From Candidatus Binataceae bacterium (GTDB taxonomy: Bacteria > Desulfobacterota > Binatia > Binatales > Binataceae): 64,000 bases of DNA. Position numbers and translations under genes: made by a program. Each line of letters opens with the position of its first letter. Position 1 is the first letter of the stretch. The DNA is taken from assembly GCA_035508495.1 (NCBI GenBank), contig DATJMX010000001.1, positions 167,734 to 231,733 of the forward strand, given 5' to 3'. Below are positions 27,325-35,510 of the stretch, piece by piece. The notes beneath the pieces are model-generated. The model had not been told where the DNA came from, searched no databases, and saw only the letters and a list, made by a program, of their open reading frames with translations.

Positions 27325-28644
27325 ATGGGCTTCAACGGTAATGCCGAAATCTTCCGCGCGCGGCGCAGGCGCTTCATGGAAGCGATCGCGCCGGGCGCCA
27401 CCGCAATCATGACCAGCGCGCCGGTTGCGACGCGATCCGGCGACGTCGAATTCATCTACCGGCAGGACAGCGATTTCTACTATCTGACGGGCTTCGGCGA
27501 GCCGGAATCGGTCGCAGTGCTGTCGCCGGGCCATCCCGATGGCGAATTCGTGCTGTTCCTGCGGCCGCGCGACAAGGAGCGCGAGACCTGGACCGGGCGC
27601 CGGGCGGGAGTCGAGGGCGCTATGATCGAATACGGGGCCGACAAGGCTTACGTAATCGATGAGCTCGAAAAGATCCTTCCGCGTTATCTCGAGAAGAGCG
27701 AACGCCTGCATTATCCGCTGGGCCTCAACGAAAAGATGGACGAGCGCGTGATGAAGCTCGTCAGATGGGCGCAGGCGATGCGCCCGCGAATCGGCACCGG
27801 CCCGGCCGTCATTTGCGAGCCGCGTGAGATCACGCACGAGGCACGGCTGCACAAGGAGCCCGGCGAGCTCGACTTGATGCGACGCTCGATGAAGATCTCC
27901 GGCGAGGCCCATCGGCGTGCGATGCTGAAAGCGCGTGGCGGCATGATGGAATGGCAGATCGAGGCCGAAGTTGACTACGCGTTTCGCTCGCAGGGCGCGA
28001 CGGGCCCGAGCTATCCGTCGATTATCGCGTCGGGACCGAACGCCGCGATCCTGCATTACATCCACAACGATCGCGAGATGCGCACCGGCGAGTTGCTGCT
28101 GATCGACGCCGGCTCCGAGTATGACTATTACGCGGCAGACGTGACGCGCACCTTTCCGATCGGCGCGAAGTTCACGGAGCTGCAGAAAGATTTCTACGAA
28201 ATCGTGCTCGACGCGCAGCTCAAGGCGATCGAAGCGATCAAACCTGGCGTGCGTTTCGACGATCCGCACGAAGTGGCGCTGAAGATCCTCGTCGATGGCA
28301 TGCGCCATCTGGGACTGCTGCACGGCAGCACCGAAGAGATCATCAAGAGCGGCGACTATCGCCGTTTCTACATGCATCGCACGAGTCACTGGCTCGGCAT
28401 GGATGTGCACGACGTCGGCCTCTACCGGCGCGAAGGCGAGTCCCGAATCCTCGAGCCCGGGATGGTGCTGACGGTCGAGCCGGGCCTCTACGTATCGCCC
28501 GACGACGACACGGTGCCAGAGAAGTATCGCGGCATCGGCATCCGCATCGAAGACGACGTGCTCGTGACCGAAACCGGCCACGAAGTAATGACCGCCGGCA
28601 TCCCCAAAACAGTCGCCGAAATAGAATCCCTCACGACGGCGTGA
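27325..28644 (+). CDS. pepP: Xaa-Pro aminopeptidase, M24B family (PepP-like)
   Basis: A 439-residue metallopeptidase that removes N-terminal residues ahead of proline. The N-terminal domain has DVEFIYRQDSDFYYLTGFGE, the AMP_N signature. The C-terminal creatinase fold carries the five dinuclear-metal ligands: Asp in LLLIDAGSEYDYY and Asp in AADVTRTFPI, His in TSHWLGMDVHDVG, Glu in MVLTVEPGLY and Glu in IGIRIEDDVLVTE. Length and layout match PepP. It stands apart from the SMP-30 operon, separated by hairpins. Confidence 0.9.
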   Translation: MGFNGNAEIFRARRRRFMEAIAPGATAIMTSAPVATRSGDVEFIYRQDSDFYYLTGFGEPESVAVLSPGHPDGEFVLFLRPRDKERETWTGRRAGVEGAMIEYGADKAYVIDELEKILPRYLEKSERLHYPLGLNEKMDERVMKLVRWAQAMRPRIGTGPAVICEPREITHEARLHKEPGELDLMRRSMKISGEAHRRAMLKARGGMMEWQIEAEVDYAFRSQGATGPSYPSIIASGPNAAILHYIHNDREMRTGELLLIDAGSEYDYYAADVTRTFPIGAKFTELQKDFYEIVLDAQLKAIEAIKPGVRFDDPHEVALKILVDGMRHLGLLHGSTEEIIKSGDYRRFYMHRTSHWLGMDVHDVGLYRREGESRILEPGMVLTVEPGLYVSPDDDTVPEKYRGIGIRIEDDVLVTETGHEVMTAGIPKTVAEIESLTTA

Positions 28645-28671
28645 TGGAATCGAACTAAACTGGCGAATTTC

Positions 28672-28932
28672 ATGAATGGTATAAAGTCGCGGCTGTCGAA
28701 TCGCGGCCAAGTCACAGTTCCGAAGAAATTGAGAGATAGGCTGGAACTGAGGCCGGGTGCGATTCTGGAATTCAGCGAAAAGAACGAAGGCCTGATCGCA
28801 TCGAAGAGTGGCGCGTTCGACGCGACAACTGAACTGGTAGGTTGCGTCAATCGACACCGACGCGACGATGAAACAGCTTACGGCTCGAGTGATTCCTGGG
28901 CGCAGACTTCGGGCTTAGACCCCTCGTCCTGA
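28672..28932 (+). pseudogene. AbrB/MazE-fold antitoxin-like gene with a frameshift
   Basis: The first 40 residues (SRLSNRGQVTVPKKLRDRLE, RPGAILEFSE) are a swapped-hairpin AbrB-type DNA-binding domain, as in MazE/VapB antitoxins. After about residue 60 the frame turns into a serine-rich tail, while another frame reads ASIDTDATMKQLTARV, similar to the helix that normally ends these antitoxins. So a one-base shift near 28850 probably broke the gene. No toxin such as VapC follows, so this looks like a decayed, orphaned antitoxin. Confidence 0.6.
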
Positions 28933-28963
28933 CCCGGCCTATGTGCGAGCTCTTAGGGCGCTT

Positions 28964-29004
28964 AACCTCCCCCTCGCGCTCTCCTGGGATAAGGAGAGCT
29001 GACA
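28964..29004. repeat. Dispersed CCTCTCC/GGAGAGG palindrome, copy 5 (degenerate)
   Basis: CCTCCCCCTCGCGCTCTCCTGGGATAAGGAGAGC keeps the CTCTCC...GGAGAG core but is less symmetrical than the other copies. It lies between the antitoxin remnant and the convergent lipoprotein gene. Confidence 0.5.
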
Positions 29005-29088
29005 GAAAGACGGCCTTCTGAACCCCTGGCGAATGGATTTGGGATTCTCCGTCTTAATCCCGTACAAGCAGTTGGCGGCAAGCGAATC

Positions 29089-29334
29089 TCACCAAAAGTG
29101 GTAGAGCGGTTCCTTGCAGATTTTGCGATCGTAGCCGCAGTTCTGGGCGCAGAGACCGGCCTGGTTGTGGCAGTAGAAAATATCGTTGCCGTGCAGCTGA
29201 CAGACCTGGTAGATGCGATGACATTCTGTAGAGCACTCGGCCAGTTGTGTTTCGCAGGTCGAGCCGCATCCTGATGCGGCGATCGCGCTAATCGCGATTG
29301 CCATCGCGCTGACGCACAATCGCGACCGGATCAC
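29089..29334 (-). CDS. Small cysteine-rich lipoprotein
   Basis: An 81-residue protein with a basic start (VIRSRLCVS), a hydrophobic stretch and the lipobox IAASGC, so it is probably exported and lipid-anchored. The mature part has ten cysteines (STCETQLAECSTECHRIYQV and CHNQAGLCAQNCGYDRKICK), which suggests disulphides in the periplasm. I choose the GTG at 29334 because it gives a proper signal peptide and begins one base after the stop of the upstream gene. No family is recognised. It is the last gene of the long minus-strand block. Confidence 0.6.
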   Translation of the reverse strand: MIRSRLCVSAMAIAISAIAASGCGSTCETQLAECSTECHRIYQVCQLHGNDIFYCHNQAGLCAQNCGYDRKICKEPLYHFW

Positions 29335-29335
29335 T

Positions 29336-30214
29336 TTACAGTTCGAGTGCGCTCGCGTTGCCGACGATGCTCTTGGTGCCGTCGGACTTCTCGCACCATA
29401 CTTCGACTTCGGCCCGGGTGCGGCGGCCCTCGGCATGCCGCTCGACGATGAGGCCCTTGGGCCCTGTCACGTCGTTGCCCCAGACCACGTTGACGAGCCG
29501 CAGGTCCATTTTTCCGCCGGCGAGGAAGCCTAGACCGAAACGCTTCGTCATCATCCCGGCGATCATGCAGACGGAGAGCATCCCCTGCACGACGATTTCG
29601 GGAAAGCCCAGTTCGACTGCCTTTTGCTTATCGTTGTGGTAGTTGCGCGCGGGACCTGAGAACGCCATGCACATTTCTTCGGTGATACGGCGCATCGGAG
29701 CTTCGATCGGCTCGCCGCCGCGCTCGCCGATTTTGAAGGAGCGCTTGGCGTCCTTTTCACGAGCCCGATCGATAACGAAGCCTTCGCGCGGCTTGGTTTC
29801 AAGCAAAAAACTCTGATGCGTTCGACTGCGTGAGACGATCTGCCCGGAGGCGTTACCGACCAGCACTTCGTTCACAACGTATTCGCGGTCGCGCTTGACG
29901 TAGCGATCGACGATTACGGCGCGGGTCGTCAGCTGCTCGCCGATTTTCACCGGCGAAAAGAGATCCCATTCCTGGCGTGCGTGCAGGTTGCCGTAGATGC
30001 TGAGGTACCATTCGAGCGTGCGATACACCGCGGAATGGAGTATCAGCGCGGGCGCGATCGGTCCGTCCAGCGGAGACCTCTCGCGATACCATGCGTTGTC
30101 GTCGCCTGTCCCCGCGATATATGTCGCGACCAGCTCGGGCGTGATGTCGTAAGTCTGGCCGCCGTAGTCGCGACCGACGAACACTTCGCTGGGATCGTAG
30201 ATTTCCTGGCCCAT
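29336..30214 (-). CDS. MaoC-type double hot-dog dehydratase
   Basis: A 292-residue protein with two hot-dog folds. The first half contains DDNAWYRERSPLDGPIAPAL, the FAS1-like dehydratase type, and the second contains RNYHNDKQKAVELGFPEIVVQGM, a MaoC-like active site where Asp and His act in enoyl-CoA hydration. The ATG at 30214 is preceded by TGAGGTG. The FlK-type thioesterase gene ends about 10 bp upstream, so both are likely co-translated. It probably acts on acyl-CoA esters of a degradation pathway; the substrate is unknown. Confidence 0.82.
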   Translation of the reverse strand: MGQEIYDPSEVFVGRDYGGQTYDITPELVATYIAGTGDDNAWYRERSPLDGPIAPALILHSAVYRTLEWYLSIYGNLHARQEWDLFSPVKIGEQLTTRAVIVDRYVKRDREYVVNEVLVGNASGQIVSRSRTHQSFLLETKPREGFVIDRAREKDAKRSFKIGERGGEPIEAPMRRITEEMCMAFSGPARNYHNDKQKAVELGFPEIVVQGMLSVCMIAGMMTKRFGLGFLAGGKMDLRLVNVVWGNDVTGPKGLIVERHAEGRRTRAEVEVWCEKSDGTKSIVGNASALEL

Positions 30215-30224
30215 CGCGCGCACC

Positions 30225-30620
30225 TCAGCTTTTTATCTTGGCCTTCAGGCGATCGTTGAACTTGGCCGCATCGACGACGGCGCGCCGATGCACGCCTTTG
30301 CCGATCTGCTCGATCTCGTCGAAAGCGCGTACGGTGAATTCGAGTCGCCGGCCTTCGATCTTGGTGAGCTCCGCCTCGGCACGCACCTGATGCCCCGGCG
30401 GCGTCGCGGCCAGATGCTGGATGTCGATGCCCATCCCGACCGAGCTCTCGCCCGGTTCGAGGTAGGTGGATACGGCGTCGATCGCGGCCAGCTCCATCAT
30501 CCCGATCATCGTGGGTGTGGAAAGGACCGACGCCAGCGAAGGATCGAGCTGACTTGCGAGATCGGTTTGTGCGGCGGTCTTTGCAAAGGTGCCGATGACT
30601 CCGACAGGTATTGCTCTCAT
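30225..30620 (-). CDS. FlK-like acyl-CoA thioesterase
   Basis: A 131-residue single hot-dog protein of the fluoroacetyl-CoA thioesterase type. The three residues used by FlK can be picked out: Thr in SVLSTPTMIGMMEL, Glu a few residues later in MMELAAI, and His in IDIQHLAATPPG. Family members hydrolyse or scavenge short acyl-CoAs; no fluoroacetate link is implied. The start at 30620 fits the conserved MRAIPVGVIG better than a longer frame from 30650. It is followed closely by the MaoC-like gene. Confidence 0.82.
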   Translation of the reverse strand: MRAIPVGVIGTFAKTAAQTDLASQLDPSLASVLSTPTMIGMMELAAIDAVSTYLEPGESSVGMGIDIQHLAATPPGHQVRAEAELTKIEGRRLEFTVRAFDEIEQIGKGVHRRAVVDAAKFNDRLKAKIKS

Positions 30621-30667
30621 GTAAGTTCCCTGAAGAAGATTCTCGCGCATCGCGCGCGAAAAACAAC

Positions 30668-31288
30668 CTATTTGAACTCAGGCCTCTGCAGACCCATCGC
30701 GTCGAGCTTTTTGATCGCCCAGACGACGCGATCGTTGCCCCAGAATGGTTCGCCTTCGACTAGTAGCGTTGGTACGCCGAAGATTTGATCGCGTTCGCCT
30801 TCTGCGAGAGCGGCTTTGAGATCTTCGGGGCCTTGATGCTCTGAGTAGCGATTGAATGCGTCCGCATCGAGGCCGACCTCTTTCATCACTGCATTCAAAG
30901 CGGTTCGATCCTCGATGTTCAGTTCGCGTTTGAAGAAGCGCTCGAACACGCGATCGGAGTAGGGGCGGAAGAGATCATGATGATCGGCGAACATCCCGCC
31001 CATCAGCGCGAGGCGGGAATCGAACAGGCGCTGCGGGCCGCGGATCGTGATGCCGCGCTCGTTCGCGAAGCGCCGCACGTCGCGATAGAGGTAGCGGACC
31101 TTCCGCCAGTCGCGCTCGGTCCGCTGCTCGAGCATCCCGCCGTAAGCATTGAAGTCGAACACGTGGGGCAGGTAGCGCAGCTTCACGCGATGCGTCCGCA
31201 TCAGGTCGTATGCGGGTTCCATCGCAAGGAACGTGAACGGACTCTTGTAGTCGAAGTAGAGCTTGATGGTGAGCAAATCGTCGGCCAT
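30668..31288 (-). CDS. DsbA-fold 2-hydroxychromene-2-carboxylate isomerase-like protein
   Basis: A 206-residue DsbA-family protein. The active site reads YFDYKSPFTFLA, with Ser where DsbA has Cys, which is typical of 2-hydroxychromene-2-carboxylate isomerases and kappa-class GSTs that use glutathione. The C-terminal VPTLLVEGEPFWGNDRV is the cis-Pro loop and substrate side. It may take part in aromatic compound degradation, in keeping with its hot-dog neighbours. It follows the cytochrome gene by 51 bp on the minus strand. Confidence 0.85.
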   Translation of the reverse strand: MADDLLTIKLYFDYKSPFTFLAMEPAYDLMRTHRVKLRYLPHVFDFNAYGGMLEQRTERDWRKVRYLYRDVRRFANERGITIRGPQRLFDSRLALMGGMFADHHDLFRPYSDRVFERFFKRELNIEDRTALNAVMKEVGLDADAFNRYSEHQGPEDLKAALAEGERDQIFGVPTLLVEGEPFWGNDRVVWAIKKLDAMGLQRPEFK

Positions 31289-31339
31289 GAGAACTCCGTT
31301 GCGATCGATCTAGCATCGCATGCGGAGTCGCGCGAGCGA

Positions 31340-31654
31340 TCACTTGCTGGCGTAATGGGCGAGGTAATCGAGGATCGCGCTGCGCTCGTCGTTGGTCAGC
31401 GGCGGCAGACCCGCCTGCCTCATCTTGTCTTCCATCATCGGGACTTGAATGCGCCACATGTCCGCCGTCATCGTGTGCGGATTGTACGCCGCATGACACT
31501 GGCCGCAGCGGTCAGCGTAAAGCATCGCTTGGGGACTGTATGCGTTGGGCAGCGGCTTCTTGGTGCATCCAGCAAGCGCGATCGCGAATGTCATCCAAAT
31601 TGCAATCACGGCGAGACGATCGGTGATCGTCGGCTCAGCCCGGAAATCGCGCAT
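31340..31654 (-). CDS. c-type cytochrome lipoprotein
   Basis: A 104-residue protein with an export signal (LAVIAIWMTFAIALAGC, lipobox ALAGC), one haem attachment motif CGQCH and a distal Met candidate in IQVPMMEDKM. It fits a small mono-haem cytochrome of the diheme/c5 type that carries electrons at the outer face of the membrane. Its start lies inside the end of the HIT gene (20-bp overlap), so it is translationally coupled. No partner oxidase is nearby. Confidence 0.8.
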   Translation of the reverse strand: MRDFRAEPTITDRLAVIAIWMTFAIALAGCTKKPLPNAYSPQAMLYADRCGQCHAAYNPHTMTADMWRIQVPMMEDKMRQAGLPPLTNDERSAILDYLAHYASK

Positions 31655-32111
31655 CAGGAATTCGCGCCGCAATCTGCGTGCGAAGCTGCGCCAGCAGCTC
31701 GCGTTCGTCGTCCTTGGTAAGAGAAATTTTTCGCTCGGCTTCGGGCCGCAACCAGGTCGGAACAGTGCGAAGCTCGTCGCTTTCGTAGCGCGGATGAAGA
31801 TGCCAATGGACATGAGGCTCCTGGTTGCCGAGGCACGAATAGTTCATCTTCCACGGATGCGTTGCGGCCGCGATCGCTTCGGCGACGAGTCGCAACTCAT
31901 CGCTCATCGCGCGCGCCTCGCCGACGGGCATCAGGTAAAGCTCAGTCGCATGCTGCTTCGCAATCATCACGCAGTAGCCGCGATAGAACTGCTCCCATCC
32001 GAGGATGACGCAGCTATGCGGCAGTTCCGCGACGAAATCGGGGAACGTTCCCGCCTTGATGCGATCGACTATCTCGCACATGCCACAAGGACGAGGTTCA
32101 GCCGACGGCAT
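31635..32111 (-). CDS. HIT-family nucleotide hydrolase
   Basis: A 158-residue histidine-triad protein. The triad motif is HVHWHLHPR around residue 100, the catalytic His being the third. An N-terminal CGMCEIVDRI may form half of a zinc site, as in other HIT hydrolases. These enzymes cleave nucleotide conjugates such as ApnA or AMP-amidates. The gene overlaps both its upstream neighbour (dCMP deaminase, 14 bp) and its downstream neighbour (cytochrome, 20 bp). Confidence 0.87.
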   Translation of the reverse strand: MPSAEPRPCGMCEIVDRIKAGTFPDFVAELPHSCVILGWEQFYRGYCVMIAKQHATELYLMPVGEARAMSDELRLVAEAIAAATHPWKMNYSCLGNQEPHVHWHLHPRYESDELRTVPTWLRPEAERKISLTKDDERELLAQLRTQIAARIPDARFPG

Positions 32112-32598
32112 CTGCAGTCTCCGGCGGCACTTGCACGAGCTTCACACGCGAATTCTCGAGCAGGTAGTCAATCGTATGGAGTTTGTATGGCTTCAGGTAG
32201 AACACGGTGCGGATGCCAGTGTTGATCAGCACCTTCATGCAGTGGATGCAGGGCGTGTGAGTCACGTAGATGTCCGCGTCGCGGATTGCGGCGCCGTTGC
32301 GCGCCGCTTGTGAGATCGCGTTCATCTCGGCGTGGATCGTGCGCAGGCAGTTCTGCTCGATATCGCCGTCTGGAGTGCGCGATTCGTAGATGAGACAGCC
32401 GACTCCTGGCTCGATGCAATGCGGCAGGCCGGCCGGCGAGCCGTTGTAGCCGGTCGCCAGGATGTTGCGATCGCGAACGATCACCGCGCCGACCTGCGCG
32501 CGCAGGCACGTGGAACGCAAGGCGACCTCACGCGTGATGCGCATGAAGTACTGATCCCAGGTCGGCCGGGTGCGACCCGTCGCCGCGCCGTCAGCCAC
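32098..32598 (-). CDS. comEB: dCMP deaminase-like zinc enzyme (ComEB)
   Basis: A 166-residue cytidine/deoxycytidylate deaminase-fold enzyme, which turns dCMP to dUMP for thymidylate synthesis. The zinc motifs are IHAEMNAISQAARNG, with the proton-shuttling Glu, and TPCIHCMKVLINTGI. The N-terminal TWDQYFMRITREVALRSTCLRAQVGA is standard for the family. It is separated by 24 bp from the upstream S2P gene and overlaps the HIT gene. Confidence 0.9.
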   Translation of the reverse strand: MADGAATGRTRPTWDQYFMRITREVALRSTCLRAQVGAVIVRDRNILATGYNGSPAGLPHCIEPGVGCLIYESRTPDGDIEQNCLRTIHAEMNAISQAARNGAAIRDADIYVTHTPCIHCMKVLINTGIRTVFYLKPYKLHTIDYLLENSRVKLVQVPPETADAVG

Positions 32599-32622
32599 GA
32601 TTGTCGAATGCCTCGGCGTTCA

Positions 32623-33708
32623 TCAAATGCGGACGTTCGGCAGATGCCGCCATGGGTTCGCGTGGGCGTGGTAGATGACCTCAGTCCCTGAGTTCTGCGG
32701 GGCCTGCTGATCCTGCGACGCCGGCGGCTGCGAAAACGAAACCGGCACCGGGCTGAACGTCAGGAGGAATAAAACGATCGTCGCCCATGCGGCACGGCGG
32801 CGCAACGGATCGAGCGGCGTGTCGCGATCGACAGTCGCAGGATGTCCCACCCCGAGCATCAGGGCCAAAACTCCCCACAAAAGCCATCCCGCCCAGAATT
32901 CATAGTCGAGCAGATAGGGAATCAGCACCATCGCGCCGCAGAATACAATAAATAAGATTCCGATCCTGCGATGGGCTCGCGGGAAGAGCGCATAGATGAC
33001 GTGTCCGCCATCGAGCTGTCCCACAGGCAGCAGATTCAGCGTCGTGACGAGCAGCCCAATCCATCCGGCGAAGGCAGTCGCATGCAGGTTGACGTTCACC
33101 GTCGCGGGATTCACGCCGAGCACCAGCCGCGACAGGCTCCAGAACAGTATCGAGTTGCCGAGCTCAATTCCTCCGCCGGCGGTGTTCTCGAGCGGGGTAA
33201 CACTGGACAGCTTGAGACCGATAATCAGCAGTGGAATCGCGATGATCGCGCCCGCCCAGGGCCCAGCCGCGCCGATATCGAACATCACCCGCCGAGTCTT
33301 GGGTACCTCGCGCATCCGGATGAACGCGCCGAAGGTTCCGATGATAAAAGGAACGACGGGCGGGGCCGGGATGAAGTAGGGCAGAGAAGTATTAACGTTA
33401 TTGGCGCGCGCAGTCAGGTAGTGACCCATTTCATGCGCGAGTAGTATCGCCATCAGCGGCAGCGAGAACGACAGGCCTCCCGCGAGCGACGCGATACTGT
33501 GCAGCGGATGCCACAGCGAGTAGTCGCCGCCCGCCATCGTCCCGCCGATCATCGTCGTCGTGAACATCGTGATCCAGAATAGCGCCAGGTTTAGCGGCGG
33601 GATCGCGGGCCGATCTTCGCGCGGACCGATCGCCTCGGTCGGCGCGGAATAGCGCGGGATGTCCGTCAGGACGGGTGCGGAACTATGTGCGGCAAAATCT
33701 TCCATCAA
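32623..33708 (-). CDS. Site-2-type intramembrane metalloprotease (M50)
   Basis: A 361-residue integral membrane protein. The zinc motif is LLAHEMGHYLTA in one helix and the third ligand lies in LLPVGQLDGGHVIYAL, the M50 signature. About six hydrophobic helices surround them. Such proteases cleave membrane-bound anti-sigma factors or signal peptides; the target is not evident here. The frame overlaps the SAM hydrolase gene upstream by four bases (ATGA-type). Confidence 0.88.
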   Translation of the reverse strand: MMEDFAAHSSAPVLTDIPRYSAPTEAIGPREDRPAIPPLNLALFWITMFTTTMIGGTMAGGDYSLWHPLHSIASLAGGLSFSLPLMAILLAHEMGHYLTARANNVNTSLPYFIPAPPVVPFIIGTFGAFIRMREVPKTRRVMFDIGAAGPWAGAIIAIPLLIIGLKLSSVTPLENTAGGGIELGNSILFWSLSRLVLGVNPATVNVNLHATAFAGWIGLLVTTLNLLPVGQLDGGHVIYALFPRAHRRIGILFIVFCGAMVLIPYLLDYEFWAGWLLWGVLALMLGVGHPATVDRDTPLDPLRRRAAWATIVLFLLTFSPVPVSFSQPPASQDQQAPQNSGTEVIYHAHANPWRHLPNVRI

Positions 33709-34535
33709 GGTTGTCCGGGTCGCGTGGTGACCGTCACCGCGGCGCCCACGCTGGCGCCGAGCCGCTTCGCGGCGCTACCGTCGCGCACTGCGACTTCCAA
33801 CAAATTGAAACTTCCGATCGTGGCAAGAAGGGCGCCCTTGAGCGCGTAGCCATAGGCCTCGACTAATTTCATCGGCGCGCTGCGATCGATCCTAACCCAC
33901 GCAACACGACCGGGAAAGGCAGTATCCAGTTGCGCCAGCGCCTCGCGACCGATGTTAGTAATAAGGTTACCGAACGCGTCAACGTAGATCACGCGCCCCT
34001 TGACGGTTTTCGCAGAGCGCTTGGGCTCGTCGAACTCAAGCCGCTCGATCCTGTCGATGCGCGGTCCAAATGACTTCAGCGGCACTCCACGCCAGAGATA
34101 CGCCGCGGCGGGCGCGAACACATCGCGGCCGTGAAATGTGCTGCTCACGTTCTGCATACGGTAGCGGGCCGTGCTTAGTTTCACGGCCGACTTAACCTCG
34201 GCGGCCTCAGTGGCGAGCGCAAGCAATCCATTATCCGGCCCGACGAAGCGCGCACCGGCACGAGTCTCGATCGCGATTGGCGCGCGCGCGGTCCCGACTC
34301 CAGGATCGACGACCGCCAGGAAGATCGTTCGCTTTGGAAAGTACGACCACGATTCGCGCAGCGCGAGCGCTCCCGCGACGATCGATTGCGGCGGGATGCC
34401 GTGCGTGAGGTCGATAAGGCGCGCGCCCGGAGCGATCCGCGCGATCACGCCCTTCATCGCGCCGACGTAGTGGTCCTGGTAGCCGAAGTCGGTGAGGATC
34501 GCGATCGGAGCGTCTTCGCGCGAGCGTGAGGGCAT
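33705..34535 (-). CDS. SAM hydroxide adenosyltransferase (DUF62 / SAM hydrolase)
   Basis: A 276-residue protein of the SAM hydrolase/fluorinase superfamily. These convert S-adenosylmethionine to adenosine and methionine using water. Seen: ILTDFGYQDHYVGAMKGVI, LIDLTHGIPPQ, VVDPGVGTARAPI with Asp and Arg, and STFHGRDVFAPAAAYL with the conserved His, and a C-terminal barrel with DAFGNLITNI. The Asp-Arg-His set is that of the water-using hydrolases. It sits 6 bp after the deoxyhypusine-synthase-like gene. Confidence 0.9.
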   Translation of the reverse strand: MPSRSREDAPIAILTDFGYQDHYVGAMKGVIARIAPGARLIDLTHGIPPQSIVAGALALRESWSYFPKRTIFLAVVDPGVGTARAPIAIETRAGARFVGPDNGLLALATEAAEVKSAVKLSTARYRMQNVSSTFHGRDVFAPAAAYLWRGVPLKSFGPRIDRIERLEFDEPKRSAKTVKGRVIYVDAFGNLITNIGREALAQLDTAFPGRVAWVRIDRSAPMKLVEAYGYALKGALLATIGSFNLLEVAVRDGSAAKRLGASVGAAVTVTTRPGQP

Positions 34536-34541
34536 CGCGAG

Positions 34542-35495
34542 CTACTTCGAACGTCGCCCCAGCTCTTCGCGCACGGCGGCCGCAAGGAGCGGGAACATGA
34601 TCTCGTGATGGCCGGTCAGGAAGATGCGTCTGCCGCCTTGAGCCGTCGGCCGTTCGACGACATTCATTCGCGGCCGATACTGGCGGATGAAGTCCATATC
34701 CGCCGCGGTGAAGTTGCCAGCTTTGGCGCCGAGGTTGCGCGCGAGATTCAGCGCCTTGAGAAACACCTCCGGCATCACCACGGCCGAGCCGAGGTTGATA
34801 ACCACGCCGCGCGCTAGCTTGGCGACAATGGATGCGAGGCGATGAAAATCCGTCATCGTCGCGGCGCCGATCGCTGCGCCATCTGCCATCGGGTGCATAT
34901 GAATGATGTCGGCACCAATTGCGACGTGCACCGTCGCCGGAACCTGCGACTCATACGCGGCTGCGAAGACGCTCATCGCGCGATACTTGAGACGGGTACG
35001 AACAATCTCGCGGCCGAGCGCTTCACCGAAGCCGAGATTTTCACTTGATGCGACCTTCGCGACGCCTCCGAGAAATGCGCCGGTCTCGTCGGCCATTCCG
35101 AAGCTGCCGGTTTCGAGGCCCGCGCCGACGTCCTCCGACGTGCGGCCGGCGAAGGCTAGCTCGAAGTCATGGATGATGGCGGCGCCGTTGGTCGCGATCG
35201 CGCCAATGATTCCGTCGCGGATTAGACCCGCGACTATCGGCCCGAGTCCGACCTTGATTGGATGCGCGCCCATCATCAGAAGACAGAGGCGGCCGTTTCG
35301 TTTCGTGGTTGCGATATCGCGTGCGAGTGTCCGCAGGTCGCGCGCGGCGAGCGCGTCGGGCAGCGAATCGAGGAAAGTGCGCATCGAAGATCCCGCCGCG
35401 ACCGGCTGCGCAAACTGCTCGCGCTTGACGAGCCGCGAGAGGCTCGCGAGCTTCTGCGTTCGCGCGCGCTCAGCTTTGATCGGAGGAAACTTCAT
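34542..35495 (-). CDS. Deoxyhypusine synthase-like protein
   Basis: A 317-residue protein related to the deoxyhypusine/homospermidine synthase family. It has MMGAHPIKVGLGPIVAGLI, the NAD-binding-like IGAIATNGAAIIHDFELAFAG, TSEDVGAGLETG, and INLGSAVVMPEVFLKALNLA. eIF5A is not found in bacteria, so true deoxyhypusine synthesis is not expected; bacterial homologues may make homospermidine or have another role. I choose the ATG at 35495, one of two close options. It lies between the potassium channel and the SAM hydrolase. Confidence 0.75.
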   Translation of the reverse strand: MKFPPIKAERARTQKLASLSRLVKREQFAQPVAAGSSMRTFLDSLPDALAARDLRTLARDIATTKRNGRLCLLMMGAHPIKVGLGPIVAGLIRDGIIGAIATNGAAIIHDFELAFAGRTSEDVGAGLETGSFGMADETGAFLGGVAKVASSENLGFGEALGREIVRTRLKYRAMSVFAAAYESQVPATVHVAIGADIIHMHPMADGAAIGAATMTDFHRLASIVAKLARGVVINLGSAVVMPEVFLKALNLARNLGAKAGNFTAADMDFIRQYRPRMNVVERPTAQGGRRIFLTGHHEIMFPLLAAAVREELGRRSK

Positions 35496-35510
35496 CGCGC
35501 CGCTCACCCG

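Noticed and set aside
27316..28857. A 513-codon open frame opposite the PepP gene
   Set aside because: Low-complexity shadow of the M24 peptidase gene; no recognisable motif.
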